A stretch of 64,000 bases of DNA from Maricaulis sp947259345. GTDB lineage: Bacteria; Pseudomonadota; Alphaproteobacteria; Caulobacterales; Maricaulaceae. The translations under genes were made by a program, and so were the position numbers. The notes beneath the pieces were generated by a model, which searched no databases, had not been told where the DNA came from, and saw only the letters and a list, made by a program, of their open reading frames with translations. Position 1 is the first letter of the stretch. Every line of letters begins with the position of its first letter. Shown one piece after another: positions 42,772 to 51,798 of this stretch. Where the stretch lies: NCBI GenBank assembly GCA_965217205.1, contig OZ244254.1:2356001-2420000 (forward strand), read 5' to 3'.

Positions 42772-44722
42772 CGGCCGGCCCCGTTGCAGTCACTTCGCGG
42801 TCCATCTCCACCATCATCATCTCGACAATGGCTTCCAGCGAGCTGGTGCCGTTCTCACTGCCGGCGAGTTGTTCGGAGCGGATGAAGTCATAACGGTTCT
42901 CGGTCAGCGCCTGCATGTCGGCTTCCGAGCGGATGATGGTCGGGCGGATGAAGATCATCAGATTGGTGCGGCGACGCTCCGTGCCTTCGGAACGGAAGAG
43001 ACGACCCACGCCCGGCAGGCGGCGCAGGCCTGGCACACCATTCTCGGTCCCTTCATCCTCCTGGCGGATCAGGCCGCCCAGCACGATGATCTCGCCATTA
43101 TCGGCCAGAACCGTGGTGGAGATTTCCCGCTTGTTGGTGATCAGATCGGTCGACCCGGCACTGACTGCGCCGGCCACCGAGGAAACTTCCTGGACGATGT
43201 GAAGGCGGACCGTATTGCCCTCGGTGATCTGCGGCAGGACGGTGAGTTTCACCCCGACTTCCTCGCGGTCCACCGTACGGAATGGGTTGGTATTGTTCGA
43301 GCCCAGCGCCTCGCCCGTGGTCACCGGGATTTCCTGACCGGAAATGAAATAGGCTTCCTCATTGTCCAGCGCCATGATGGAGGGCGTGGCCAGGACGTTG
43401 GAATTCACATCGCTCTGGACCGCATTGAGGACGAGGCCGAACAGATTGCCATTGCCGTTCTGACCGCCAAAACCCAGCGTGCCGCCGGTCGCGCCCAATA
43501 GGGAATTGATCGCGGCCTGGCGCAGCGTGGTGTTGAGATCGCTGTCATCATCGCCCGCCGAGGCGGCGGCACCGGTCAGGGCGACCAGATCGGGATTATT
43601 GGCCGAGAAGCGGGTCATGGCGAGCGGGGCATCGCCCTCGCCGCCGGCCAGCAGCATCTGAACGCCCAGCGCCTGGGCGGTGCTGTCGGACACCTCGACG
43701 ATAATCCCCTCGACCAGGACTTGCGGGCGGCGGATATCGAGCTGCCGGATGACCAGCTCGAGCTGGCGCTGCACATCCGGCTCGGCATTGATCACCAACG
43801 CATTGGTCGGAGCGTGATGGGAGACGGACGATGCCCGCGTGGCACCTTCAACGTCGGCCAGCGTATCGACGACTTGTTGCAGGATGGGCAGCAGGTCCTC
43901 ACCATCGGCGTGGCTGAGATAGATGACGCGAAAGCTCTGATTGGACTGGCTGACACTGTCGACCCGTCGCACCAGGGCGATCATCTGGTCAACGGCCGGG
44001 CGATTGCCGCGCAGGAGGACCGTGTTCGAGGCCGGGATCGGGGCGATGGCAACATTGAAAATGGCCTCGTCCTCACCGGTCGCGGACCGGGTGCGCATCT
44101 GTTGCAGGATGCGCGTCATGTCGGCGGCGGAGACATTGGTCAGCTCGACCATTTCCACCACCGAGGTATCGCGGTCGAGATCGCGGATCACCTGGCGCAG
44201 GCGGGCAATATTCTCGGCATAATCGACCATCACCAGCACATTGCCGGTCTCGGTCGCATTGACACTGCCCTCGGTCCCGATCAGGGGGCGCACCACGGCC
44301 AGTGCATCGCGCGAGGCGACATGGTTGAGACGGACGACGGCGGTCACATACTGATCGCCGCGCAGGTTGGAATTGACCGGATTGGCCGAGCGCGCCCCGG
44401 CCTGGTCGGGTACGATCTGATAGGCGCCGGAGGCGGTCGGCACGACTGTGTAGCCGTGAACCCGCATGGTCGACAGGAAGACCTGGAAATACTGGTCCGA
44501 GGTCAGCGGCGCCTGGGAGGTGATGGTGACCCGGCCGCGCACATTGGGATCAACGATGAAGGTATAGCCGGTCACCGCCGAAACATCATCGATGACGGCC
44601 TGGATCTCGGCCTGGTTGAAATTGACCACCTGGTCCTGAGCGCGGGCTTGTGCCAGCGGCGCGGCGAGGAGGAGGATCAGGGCGCACAGCGCCGTCAGGG
44701 CATGGTTCGCAGACAGGGTCAT
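42764..44722 (-). CDS. gspD: Type II secretion outer-membrane secretin GspD
   Basis: 652 residues. Signal peptide (LCALILLLAAPLAQARAQ), N0 domain (VVNFNQAEIQAVIDDVSAVTG), three N-type repeats (VVRLNHVASRDALAVVRPL, ELTNVSAADMTRILQQM, IYLSHADGEDLLPILQQV) and the secretin domain with VPGLRRLPGVGRLFR near the C-terminus. Forms the exit channel. No separate pilotin gene is evident. Confidence 0.96.
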   Translation of the reverse strand: MTLSANHALTALCALILLLAAPLAQARAQDQVVNFNQAEIQAVIDDVSAVTGYTFIVDPNVRGRVTITSQAPLTSDQYFQVFLSTMRVHGYTVVPTASGAYQIVPDQAGARSANPVNSNLRGDQYVTAVVRLNHVASRDALAVVRPLIGTEGSVNATETGNVLVMVDYAENIARLRQVIRDLDRDTSVVEMVELTNVSAADMTRILQQMRTRSATGEDEAIFNVAIAPIPASNTVLLRGNRPAVDQMIALVRRVDSVSQSNQSFRVIYLSHADGEDLLPILQQVVDTLADVEGATRASSVSHHAPTNALVINAEPDVQRQLELVIRQLDIRRPQVLVEGIIVEVSDSTAQALGVQMLLAGGEGDAPLAMTRFSANNPDLVALTGAAASAGDDDSDLNTTLRQAAINSLLGATGGTLGFGGQNGNGNLFGLVLNAVQSDVNSNVLATPSIMALDNEEAYFISGQEIPVTTGEALGSNNTNPFRTVDREEVGVKLTVLPQITEGNTVRLHIVQEVSSVAGAVSAGSTDLITNKREISTTVLADNGEIIVLGGLIRQEDEGTENGVPGLRRLPGVGRLFRSEGTERRRTNLMIFIRPTIIRSEADMQALTENRYDFIRSEQLAGSENGTSSLEAIVEMMMVEMDREVTATGPAGD

Positions 44723-45585
44723 TGCGGCAGTGTCCTCGACAGGGTCAGGGGCAGGCCGCCCCGGGAAATGGAAACGCGGATCGTGTCGCCGTCATCGGCG
44801 CGATCGAGCAGCGCGGAAAGATCGGAAATGGCGGCCACCGGGCGATCGTCGATCGCGGTGATGACATCGCCGGTACGCAGAGCCAGCACGGAGAGCATGG
44901 CTTCATTGCCGCTCTCGATACGGTAGCCGGTCAGTGCGTCGCCGGCATATTGCGCCCGCACCTGGAACAGACCGGCCACATCCTCGAGCGCGCCGCGGCG
45001 AGCGGCCGACTGTGAGGGTCTGGCCGGCGCGCGACGGGCTTCGGCCTCACGGGCAGCAGCGGCCTCCTCCGGCCGCAGATAGAGAACTTCAGCGATGCCA
45101 CGGCGGCTGATGCGGACATGGTCGACATGCACCGCCTCCAGCGTCACGCCATCGAGAATCTCGACGCCGGCGCGGAAGAATTGCTGCCGGTTATCGGGAA
45201 GCTGGATGATGGCGCCGCCCGTCTCCGGCGTGGCACCGCGGCGCAGACCGCGTAGGACCAGGGCGAGTCGGGTTTCCGGCATGATGTCCGGCGTGGCATC
45301 GACGATTGCGCCGGCTCGCGGGTCGGTGAAAAGGGAGGTGTCGCGCAATCGGCTGATATCGGCGACATAGGTGCTGGTCCCAAGCCGCGTCCGCGGATCA
45401 TCCAGCGCGTCCTGCTGGAAGTCGCCGGCACTGGCGCCAAAGGCGATCAGCCAGATCAGGCGGGCGACAAGCCCGGTCAGCGCGATCAGAAGGGCCAGCT
45501 CGACGGCCCGGACAGTCAGGCGCATCCAGCCGGGCAATAACGCTGCCCTGCCTTGTACCTGGTCCGGAGTGTCTGCTTGCGTCAT
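44719..45585 (-). CDS. gspC: Type II secretion protein GspC with PDZ domain
   Basis: 288 residues, first gene of the operon. One transmembrane helix (~31-50), a periplasmic HR domain (~85-160, including LRGLRRGATPETGGAIIQLP), and a C-terminal PDZ domain (ALRTGDVITAIDDRPVAAIS). Links the platform to GspD and helps select substrates. The leader upstream holds a four-fold 11-bp repeat resembling PhoB boxes. Confidence 0.9.
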   Translation of the reverse strand: MTQADTPDQVQGRAALLPGWMRLTVRAVELALLIALTGLVARLIWLIAFGASAGDFQQDALDDPRTRLGTSTYVADISRLRDTSLFTDPRAGAIVDATPDIMPETRLALVLRGLRRGATPETGGAIIQLPDNRQQFFRAGVEILDGVTLEAVHVDHVRISRRGIAEVLYLRPEEAAAAREAEARRAPARPSQSAARRGALEDVAGLFQVRAQYAGDALTGYRIESGNEAMLSVLALRTGDVITAIDDRPVAAISDLSALLDRADDGDTIRVSISRGGLPLTLSRTLPQ

Positions 45586-45669
45586 GGTTTCCAGCGCCCG
45601 TTTTCACGTTCCGGAAACACGGCCCGCGGGCGCGATTGATCCGTGTGCGATGCGACCCGGATACACCCG

Positions 45670-45713
45670 CTATACGTCAGTTTGACGACGGTTCGCCGTC
45701 AGTTTTACGACGT
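45670..45713 (-). promoter_or_regulatory. Four-fold 11-bp repeat (Pho-box-like array) upstream of the gsp operon
   Basis: Read on the minus strand: ACGTCGT-aaaa, CTGACGG-cgaa, CCGTCGT-caaa, CTGACGT-atag. Every unit is a heptamer plus a 4-base spacer, exactly the PhoB box frame. Units 1-2 and 3-4 also form a 22-bp tandem duplication with two mismatches (plus strand 45675-45718). Single heptamers match CTGTCAT at only about 4-5 of 7 positions, but the phasing is exact across 44 bases. The array lies 85-128 bases upstream of the gspC ATG. Confidence 0.5.
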
Positions 45714-45753
45714 TTCGCGATTCATCGTTGGATGATGCAGGTCTTGTGGAAAT

Positions 45754-45779
45754 CGGGGCGGACCGGCTGGCCCGCCCCG
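45754..45779 (-). terminator. Probable terminator after the TonB-dependent receptor gene
   Basis: CGGGGCGG/CCGCCCCG stem of 8 bp with a 10-base loop, 10 bases after the receptor stop. Only a weak T-tract (ATTTCC) follows on the minus strand. Confidence 0.55.
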
Positions 45780-45789
45780 TTCCGTATGA

Positions 45790-48465
45790 CTACCAGGTGC
45801 GGCTCACCGAGAAGCTCAGCGAGGTCCCGATTTCATAGGTGTCGACCGGCAGTTCAACGCCGCCGGCAGACTGGGTGGCTTCATAATCGTCACCCAGGAT
45901 ATTGCGGACCGAGAAACCGAAGTCCCAGTCATTTCCGCCCAGATCCAGGGTACGCGAGTAGACGAAGTCCAGGGAGGCCGGGAGCTGTTCGACGATCTCC
46001 GGGAGATCATCGGACAGGTTGGCCACGGCACGGGTGCGCTCTCCGGTATAGTTGTAGAGCAGTGCGCCACGGGCCCGGCCGTCGAAGGTTTCGAAACCGA
46101 CCTGCAGGTTGAACAGATGCTCTGACTGGCCTTGCAGGGCCCGGCCGTCCTGAACGAAACCGGCTGCATTCAGCTCGATCGCGGACGGGCTGCCAAAGGC
46201 ACCCTGGGCGATCGTGACCGTGCCATCCGCCGTCACGTCGGACTGGATGTAGGTGTAGTTCGTCTTGATGAACCACTCGCGGTCATTGAAGAAAGCACCG
46301 TCCCAGCGATCCGAGAAATCGAAGGTCTTCTCGAACTCGAACTCGGCTCCCGTCAACGTCGCCTCGGGCGCGTTGATGAAGGAGGTGTTCAGCCCGTCAC
46401 CGATCGGGATGATGTATTCCTCGATCGGGTTTTCCAGCACCTTGTAGAAGGCACCGACAGTCACGAACTGATCACGGCCGAAATAATACTCCAGGCGCGC
46501 ATCATAGCTCTCGATCTCGGTGTTCACGAGGAAGGGATTGCCCTGGAAACGCTGGTCCGTATCGGTGTTGAAGAACTCGGCGAAGGCCAGCTCGCGGAAC
46601 TGCGGACGGGCGATCGATTGCGAGTAACCGGTACGGAGCTGGAGATTGTCCGCGAAGGTCCAGGTCAGGGTCAGCGCGGGAAGGACATAATCCTCCGAAA
46701 TCCGCGTTTCGATCAGCCCGCTATCCGCTGCGCTGGCAGGGAAGGCATAGGTGTCGACTTCCTGGGTGCCCTCTTCGAAACGGGCGCCGACAGCGGCCCG
46801 CACGAAATCATTCAGCGCCACATCAAAGCCCGCATAATAGGCCTCGACATCCAGCGTCCCGGTATAGGCTTCCGGGAAGGTCAGGCCACCGGTCTCGATC
46901 AGGCGCAGACGCTCATCGACGATGTTCTGGGTCGCAAAGATATAGTCGATCCGCGAGAAGAGGAGGTCAGCGGGAATACCGTTTGATCCCTGTTCGAAAG
47001 CGAACTGACGCGTATAGGCGTCACGCTCGCGGCTGGTATTGGCGTAACCCGCCTTCAGCTCGGCATCGAGACCGCCGACGGAAACCGGCAGGGTCACGTC
47101 GAAACCGGCGTCCTGCGTGTTGTCCTCAATCTCCGAGAAGCGGGTGAAGTTGTCGTTGATGTCGCCTTCATAGCGATAGCTCTGGGCGGCGTCTTCGTAC
47201 TGGTAGTTCACGAAGCGCTGATAGGGCGCATCCCGCGTCGCGGTCGCATCGGACAGGCGCCAGTCGAGCGCCAGGCCGCCGAGACTTTCGAACAGATGCT
47301 CACCGCGAAGCTGGTTGAACAGGACCTGACGTTCAAACCATTCGGTGTAGTCACCGCGCACAACAGCCGAAGAACCAGCATTGAACTGCTCTTCGATCCG
47401 CGCCTCTTTCGAGGTCGAGCGCAGCGCCATCGACAGGAAGGAGATGGCGTGGTCGTTGTAGAAATCGATGCCGACCGAGACGAGGCCCGAGGCTTCGATC
47501 GCATTTTCCGTGCCGAAGAAGTTGTTGATGCCTTCGCCGACCGGGGCCAGGCCGGAACGGTCTTCGCTGGGCGGACCGTTTTCATAGATCAGCTCGTCAC
47601 CGGCGCCGATGGCGCCCTTGCCGCGCTGGCCTTCACGGGTTTCCCACTCATTCGAATAGGACCCGGCAACGAGAAGGCCGAGAGAGAAATTCTCGAAGTC
47701 GAACCGGTCACCGGCCTCGATGGAGACCGAGCCATTGGCATCGGTATCGATCTGCTGGACCACCCAGAGTTCCGAATTCACCAGCGAGCGGCCGATCGCC
47801 TGCTGCTGGGCGGCGGGCAGGTTGTTGCCGACGCGGGTCGTGTTGAAAACCGCGGCCAGTTCGGCCGGCATGTCGCGCAGGCCGTCATCATAGCCCAGCC
47901 AGTCCGTGTCGGAACCGGCATAGGTCAGGCCGTGATTGCCGGTCGTGACCGTATCGCCGCTGGCGCCGATCGAGACGCTGAAGAAGCCGTCATCCGGCAG
48001 GGTTGCCGTCTCGATGCCGATCACGCCGCCACCGAACTCACCCGGGAATTCCGGCGAGAAGGTCTTCTGGACCAGCACGTTGGAGAGAACATTGGTCGGC
48101 AGGAGATCGAGCGGGGCCGCACGACGGAAGGGTTCCGGCGACGGCATGGGCGAGCCGTTGAGCAGCGTGTTGGAGTAGCGCTCATTGAGGCCGCGAACGA
48201 CCACGAAGCGACCACCTGTCGTCGACAGGCCGGTGACGCGGACCAGGGCCGAGGCCAGGTCACTGTCACCGGTGGTTTCAAGATCATCGATGGACAGGGA
48301 GGCCGCGACCTCCGAGGTCACACGCCGATCATCGGGAATGTATTGGAAGCGGACTTCGATGACATCTTCATCATTGTCCTGCGCGAGGGCGGCACCGACC
48401 GGCACCAGCGTCGTGGACGCCAGCAACGCAGCCGTGAGCGCAAATCGATTGGTATTCATCTTCAT
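45790..48465 (-). CDS. TonB-dependent outer-membrane receptor
   Basis: About 891 residues. Signal peptide (RFALTAALLASTTLVPVGAALAQ), then a plug domain with RFVVVRGLNERYSNTLLNG and PLDLLPTNVLSNVLVQKTF / PEFPGEFGGG, and a 22-strand barrel ending in LSFSVSRTW (C-terminal aromatic). The upstream ATG is one of three closely spaced candidates (48471, 48465, 48459). The gene follows the large lipoprotein gene by 70 bases on the same strand and precedes the gsp operon. Context suggests uptake of a phosphorus-containing ligand made available by the lipoprotein or by T2SS cargo; this is inference. Confidence 0.9.
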   Translation of the reverse strand: MKMNTNRFALTAALLASTTLVPVGAALAQDNDEDVIEVRFQYIPDDRRVTSEVAASLSIDDLETTGDSDLASALVRVTGLSTTGGRFVVVRGLNERYSNTLLNGSPMPSPEPFRRAAPLDLLPTNVLSNVLVQKTFSPEFPGEFGGGVIGIETATLPDDGFFSVSIGASGDTVTTGNHGLTYAGSDTDWLGYDDGLRDMPAELAAVFNTTRVGNNLPAAQQQAIGRSLVNSELWVVQQIDTDANGSVSIEAGDRFDFENFSLGLLVAGSYSNEWETREGQRGKGAIGAGDELIYENGPPSEDRSGLAPVGEGINNFFGTENAIEASGLVSVGIDFYNDHAISFLSMALRSTSKEARIEEQFNAGSSAVVRGDYTEWFERQVLFNQLRGEHLFESLGGLALDWRLSDATATRDAPYQRFVNYQYEDAAQSYRYEGDINDNFTRFSEIEDNTQDAGFDVTLPVSVGGLDAELKAGYANTSRERDAYTRQFAFEQGSNGIPADLLFSRIDYIFATQNIVDERLRLIETGGLTFPEAYTGTLDVEAYYAGFDVALNDFVRAAVGARFEEGTQEVDTYAFPASAADSGLIETRISEDYVLPALTLTWTFADNLQLRTGYSQSIARPQFRELAFAEFFNTDTDQRFQGNPFLVNTEIESYDARLEYYFGRDQFVTVGAFYKVLENPIEEYIIPIGDGLNTSFINAPEATLTGAEFEFEKTFDFSDRWDGAFFNDREWFIKTNYTYIQSDVTADGTVTIAQGAFGSPSAIELNAAGFVQDGRALQGQSEHLFNLQVGFETFDGRARGALLYNYTGERTRAVANLSDDLPEIVEQLPASLDFVYSRTLDLGGNDWDFGFSVRNILGDDYEATQSAGGVELPVDTYEIGTSLSFSVSRTW

Positions 48466-48497
48466 CACCATGTGACTGCGATTGACAGACACCGTCA

Positions 48498-48521
48498 CCG
48501 GCCGGCCCGAAGGCCGACCGG
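48498..48521 (-). other. Strong GC hairpin between the lipoprotein and receptor genes
   Basis: CCGGTCGGCC-TTCG-GGCCGGCCGG on the minus strand: a 10-bp stem (one mismatch) closed by a UUCG tetraloop, with no U-tract. It could be an mRNA stabiliser or partial attenuator that adjusts receptor level relative to lipoprotein. Confidence 0.5.
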
Positions 48522-48535
48522 TTCCGGCGGTTGCG

Positions 48536-51346
48536 TTACTGGGTGCGCTGGAAGGTCCAGCCCTGGTACCAGGTGTCGTTGGCGTCTTCGACGGCGCCGA
48601 TATAGTCGACATCGACGAACCAGCTATCGAGACCATTGATGTCAAAGGCGGTGACCGCTTGTTCGGTCGCGCCCGGCACCACACCGGTATTGCCCGGGAT
48701 GAAGGTGAAGCCCGTCATCGTGTGGGTGATCTCGGCATTGTTGGCCTGACCCAGGAACCAGGTCGAGAGGTCGACAGTGTCGCCGGCGCTTTCGTCGAAA
48801 TTCGTCGTACAATCGAACACGATCGACTGCATGATGATGTCTTCGTCGCCAGCAGCGCCGCTGGCGCCGATCCGGTCGAAGGTTTCCTGATCGTCGATGT
48901 CGAGACAATCCTCGCCGAAATCGACCACGATGCCGTTATAGAGTTCGCCCGCCGTACCGGCCCGGAGCAGCATGCCCTGGTCCGATTCAGCCGCACCGCG
49001 TTCACCGATCAGGGTGAAGTTGGAGATGCGCGGGTTGGAGCGCGGCAGCAGCGTGTTGTTGGAGCCGCGATTGTCGAACTCGAAGCCCTGGTCGGCATCA
49101 TCGCCGGACTGGGCGACGATCACGAACTGGGCGCGGCCGATCCAGCCATCGGTGTAGTCGAAGCTGTCATCGCGGATGCCGGTCAGGACCAGGTGGCTCA
49201 CATCCACCGCGCCGCCGAACATCTCGACGCCATCATCGGCATTGTTGTGGACCTGGACATAATCGACTTCTGTCGCCGAACCGACACCCTGGAAGGCGAT
49301 GCCGTTGAGCTCGTCCTCATTGTTGATGAGGAAGCCGGCATAGAGGAGGCGCGTGTAGAAGATATTGCCCGAGTCATCGGTCGGCGTGGCGCCGCCGAAG
49401 AGACCGGAGGAACCCTCGCCCGACTTCTCACAATCGACCGTGCCGCCGGCGGCGGTGCCGTCGATACAGGCATTGATCGGCGCGCGACCATTGAGGATCA
49501 GACCGCCCCACTGGCCACGATCATTGGCGCCAACCGTGCCTTCAACATCCGAACGCGAGGTCAGGGTGACCGGCGCGGTGCGGGTGCCGTTCGAGCGGAT
49601 CGTGGAGCCGCGGGTGACGACGATGTAGTCGGACCCGGCCGAACCGAAGACGGTGACGCCCGGATCGATGGTCAGCTCGGCTTCGATGCCGGACGGCAGC
49701 GGGCTGGCCGGATCGGGACCGCGATCGACACCGACGAAGACCGGACCGACCAGCTCGTAGATCGAGCCGCGGGTCAGGCGCAGGTCGGCGGTGACATTGC
49801 CGGTCAGCTGGCAGACGCGCTGGCCATTGATGACTTCGGCAGATTCCGTGGTGCCCGTCGGGCAACCCGGATCGGCGAACAGGTTGGACGTCCAGCCGGC
49901 CGCCCAGTTCGAGGCCGCCGTTTCAGCGCCGGAGAAGGCACCGATATAGTCGACCGCATCAAACCAGCTATCCAGGGCGTTGATGTCGAAGGCCGTGACG
50001 GCCAGTTCAACCGGGCCCGGGAAGACGTCGGACATGGAGTTGTCGATCTCGGCATTGTTGGGCTGGCCGAGGAACCAATCCGACACATCCACCGGGTCGC
50101 CGGCGCTTTCGTCGAAATTCGTGGTGCAATCGAAAACGGTCGACTGGATGACCAGGTCTTCATCGCCGGCCGCGCCAGAAGCGCCGATCCGGTCGAAGGT
50201 TTCCTGATCGTCGATGTCCAGGCAATCCTCTCCGAAATCGACGACAATGCCGTTGTAGAATTCACCGGCGGTACCGGCGCGGAGCAGCATGCCCTGGTCA
50301 CTCTCGGCGGCATTGCGCTCGCCGATCAGCGTGAAGTTGGAGATGCGCGGGTTGGAGCGCGGCAGCAGCGTGTTGTTGGAACCGCGATTGTCGAACTCGA
50401 AGCCCTGGTCGGCATCATCGCCGGACTGGCGAACCAGCACATACTGGGCGCGGCCGATCCAGCCATCGGTATAATCGAAGCTGTCATCGCGGATATTGGT
50501 CAGGACGATGTGGCTGACATCGACCGTGCCGCCGAACATCTCGATGCCGTCATCGGCATTGTTGGAGACCTGGACATAATCGACTTCCGTGCCGGAGCCG
50601 ACGCCCTGGAAGGCGATGCCGTTGAGCTCGTCCTCATTGTTGATGAGGAAGCCGGCATAGCGGACCTGGACATAGCGCAGGATGCCCGAATTGTCGGCCG
50701 GATTGTCGCCGCCGAACAGGCCCGAAGAGCCTTCGCCGGACTTTTCACAATCGGCCGAGCCGCCAGCGGCGGTGCCGTCGATACAGGCGTTGATCGGCGC
50801 GAAGCCGTTGATGATCAGGCCGCCCCACTGGCCGCGGTCGAGCGGTGCTGCCGTGCCTTCGACATCTTGGCGCGAAGTGAAGACAACCGGCGAGTCCGAG
50901 GTGCCGACCGCTTCGAGGCGCGAGCCCCGCGCGACAACCAGATAGTCAGAACCGGCCGAACCGAACAGGGTTGCGCCTGCGCCGATTTCCAGCGTCGCCG
51001 AACCACCCCCATCAACGCCGACAAAGGTCGGACCGGTGATGATCACGCCGGCATTGGCGGCGATTGTGGTGTTGGACGTGATATTGCCGGTGATCTCACA
51101 GGCATTGATCGTGATGTCGCCATTGGTGACCGAGGTCTCACGGATTGAACCGGTGCCGCAGCCGCCGGCCGGGATCAGGTCGATCGTGGTCTGGCTGCCG
51201 CCACCACCACCGCCGCCGCCACCGCCGGGAGGCGTGCCGACATTGGTATTGCCTGGCGAAGAGATGGATGTGTCCGCGCAGGCTGCGAAGAATGCGCAGG
51301 AGGTGGACACAAGCAGAAGCTTGCGGAAGTTTTTCGTCACCGACAT
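48536..51346 (-). CDS. Large secreted lipoprotein with two tandem beta-helix-like modules (ElpS-like)
   Basis: 936 residues. The lipobox FFAAC places the lipid on C23, followed by a Ser/Pro/Gly tether with ten glycines (41-50). Two homologous modules of ~430 residues follow (about 65-490 and 500-936), each with GSAGSDY, RGQWGGLI, INACIDGTAAGG, CEKSGEGSSGLFGG, NADDG(I/V)EMFGG, DDSFDYTDGWIGRAQ, GDDADQGFEFDNRGSN and GEDCLDIDDQETF. The acidic, Gly-rich turns look like a calcium-binding parallel beta-helix. The start is fixed by GGGGGA before the ATG. Location beside a full gsp operon matches C. crescentus ElpS, a phosphate-starvation surface lipoprotein; orthology was not tested. Confidence 0.8.
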   Translation of the reverse strand: MSVTKNFRKLLLVSTSCAFFAACADTSISSPGNTNVGTPPGGGGGGGGGGSQTTIDLIPAGGCGTGSIRETSVTNGDITINACEITGNITSNTTIAANAGVIITGPTFVGVDGGGSATLEIGAGATLFGSAGSDYLVVARGSRLEAVGTSDSPVVFTSRQDVEGTAAPLDRGQWGGLIINGFAPINACIDGTAAGGSADCEKSGEGSSGLFGGDNPADNSGILRYVQVRYAGFLINNEDELNGIAFQGVGSGTEVDYVQVSNNADDGIEMFGGTVDVSHIVLTNIRDDSFDYTDGWIGRAQYVLVRQSGDDADQGFEFDNRGSNNTLLPRSNPRISNFTLIGERNAAESDQGMLLRAGTAGEFYNGIVVDFGEDCLDIDDQETFDRIGASGAAGDEDLVIQSTVFDCTTNFDESAGDPVDVSDWFLGQPNNAEIDNSMSDVFPGPVELAVTAFDINALDSWFDAVDYIGAFSGAETAASNWAAGWTSNLFADPGCPTGTTESAEVINGQRVCQLTGNVTADLRLTRGSIYELVGPVFVGVDRGPDPASPLPSGIEAELTIDPGVTVFGSAGSDYIVVTRGSTIRSNGTRTAPVTLTSRSDVEGTVGANDRGQWGGLILNGRAPINACIDGTAAGGTVDCEKSGEGSSGLFGGATPTDDSGNIFYTRLLYAGFLINNEDELNGIAFQGVGSATEVDYVQVHNNADDGVEMFGGAVDVSHLVLTGIRDDSFDYTDGWIGRAQFVIVAQSGDDADQGFEFDNRGSNNTLLPRSNPRISNFTLIGERGAAESDQGMLLRAGTAGELYNGIVVDFGEDCLDIDDQETFDRIGASGAAGDEDIIMQSIVFDCTTNFDESAGDTVDLSTWFLGQANNAEITHTMTGFTFIPGNTGVVPGATEQAVTAFDINGLDSWFVDVDYIGAVEDANDTWYQGWTFQRTQ
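48880..49270. repeat. Intragenic direct repeat, module 2 copy
   Basis: Nearly identical to 50197-50587, offset by 1317 bases (439 codons). Around 49021-49110 only one difference is seen in about 90 bases. It encodes the core of the second beta-helix module. Confidence 0.85.
50197..50587. repeat. Intragenic direct repeat, module 1 copy
   Basis: Partner of 48880-49270. The near-identity is confined to the module core; flanks of the two modules have diverged more, suggesting gene conversion or recent selection on the core rather than a very recent duplication of the whole unit. Confidence 0.85.
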
Positions 51347-51593
51347 GAAAGTCCCCCGGGAAGGAATGAATTGGACCGTTGATCGGGGGGACCCGTTCCG
51401 CCCCGATCGCTCGGGAGGCGGGTAGACATCAGCATTGTAACGGCTGAATGACAGCGCAGTTCGGATTCCGAACCGGACGTTTGCCGGAGCCGCCACCAGC
51501 ACTGGGGCACCCGCGCGGTCCGACCCGCTAGATGCTGCCCTGACAGGGAAATTCGACGCGGTGGCAAAACCGCCACAATCGAAGTATTCGCGT

Positions 51594-51611
51594 TTGAAAT
51601 TTTTGTGACAT
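51594..51611 (-). promoter_or_regulatory. Weak PhoB-box-like site upstream of the lipoprotein gene
   Basis: ATGTCAC-AAAA-ATTTCAA on the minus strand: the first heptamer matches 5-6 of 7 positions of CTGTCAT/C and the spacer is all A, as in the phnC site. The second heptamer is poor (about 4/7). It is about 250 bases from the ATG, so a long leader would be needed. Confidence 0.3.
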
Positions 51612-51798
51612 CGCGGAATGTGAGCCGGACTACACCTTCATTACGGGAATTCACGAATTACAAGTCTTTCCCGACGCAATCTGTACTTTGATCCGGGTAC
51701 GGATTTATTCTCGAGGGTTGCGAAAGCGGTGGCGATGCGCGACCGTTCGACGGCTTCGCCCTGCCTCGCCCAGCCCCGGCTCCGACACGGAGGACGCC

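Noticed and set aside
48482..51148. 888-codon plus-strand open frame with striking internal repeats
   Set aside because: It is opposite the duplicated lipoprotein gene; its repeats simply mirror the real modules. It lacks a signal peptide and recognisable domains, whereas the minus frame has a lipobox and ribosome site.
51180..51235. Phase-variable tract encoding the ten glycines of the lipoprotein
   Set aside because: The run uses mixed glycine codons rather than a pure mono- or trinucleotide repeat, and slippage in threes would not change frame.
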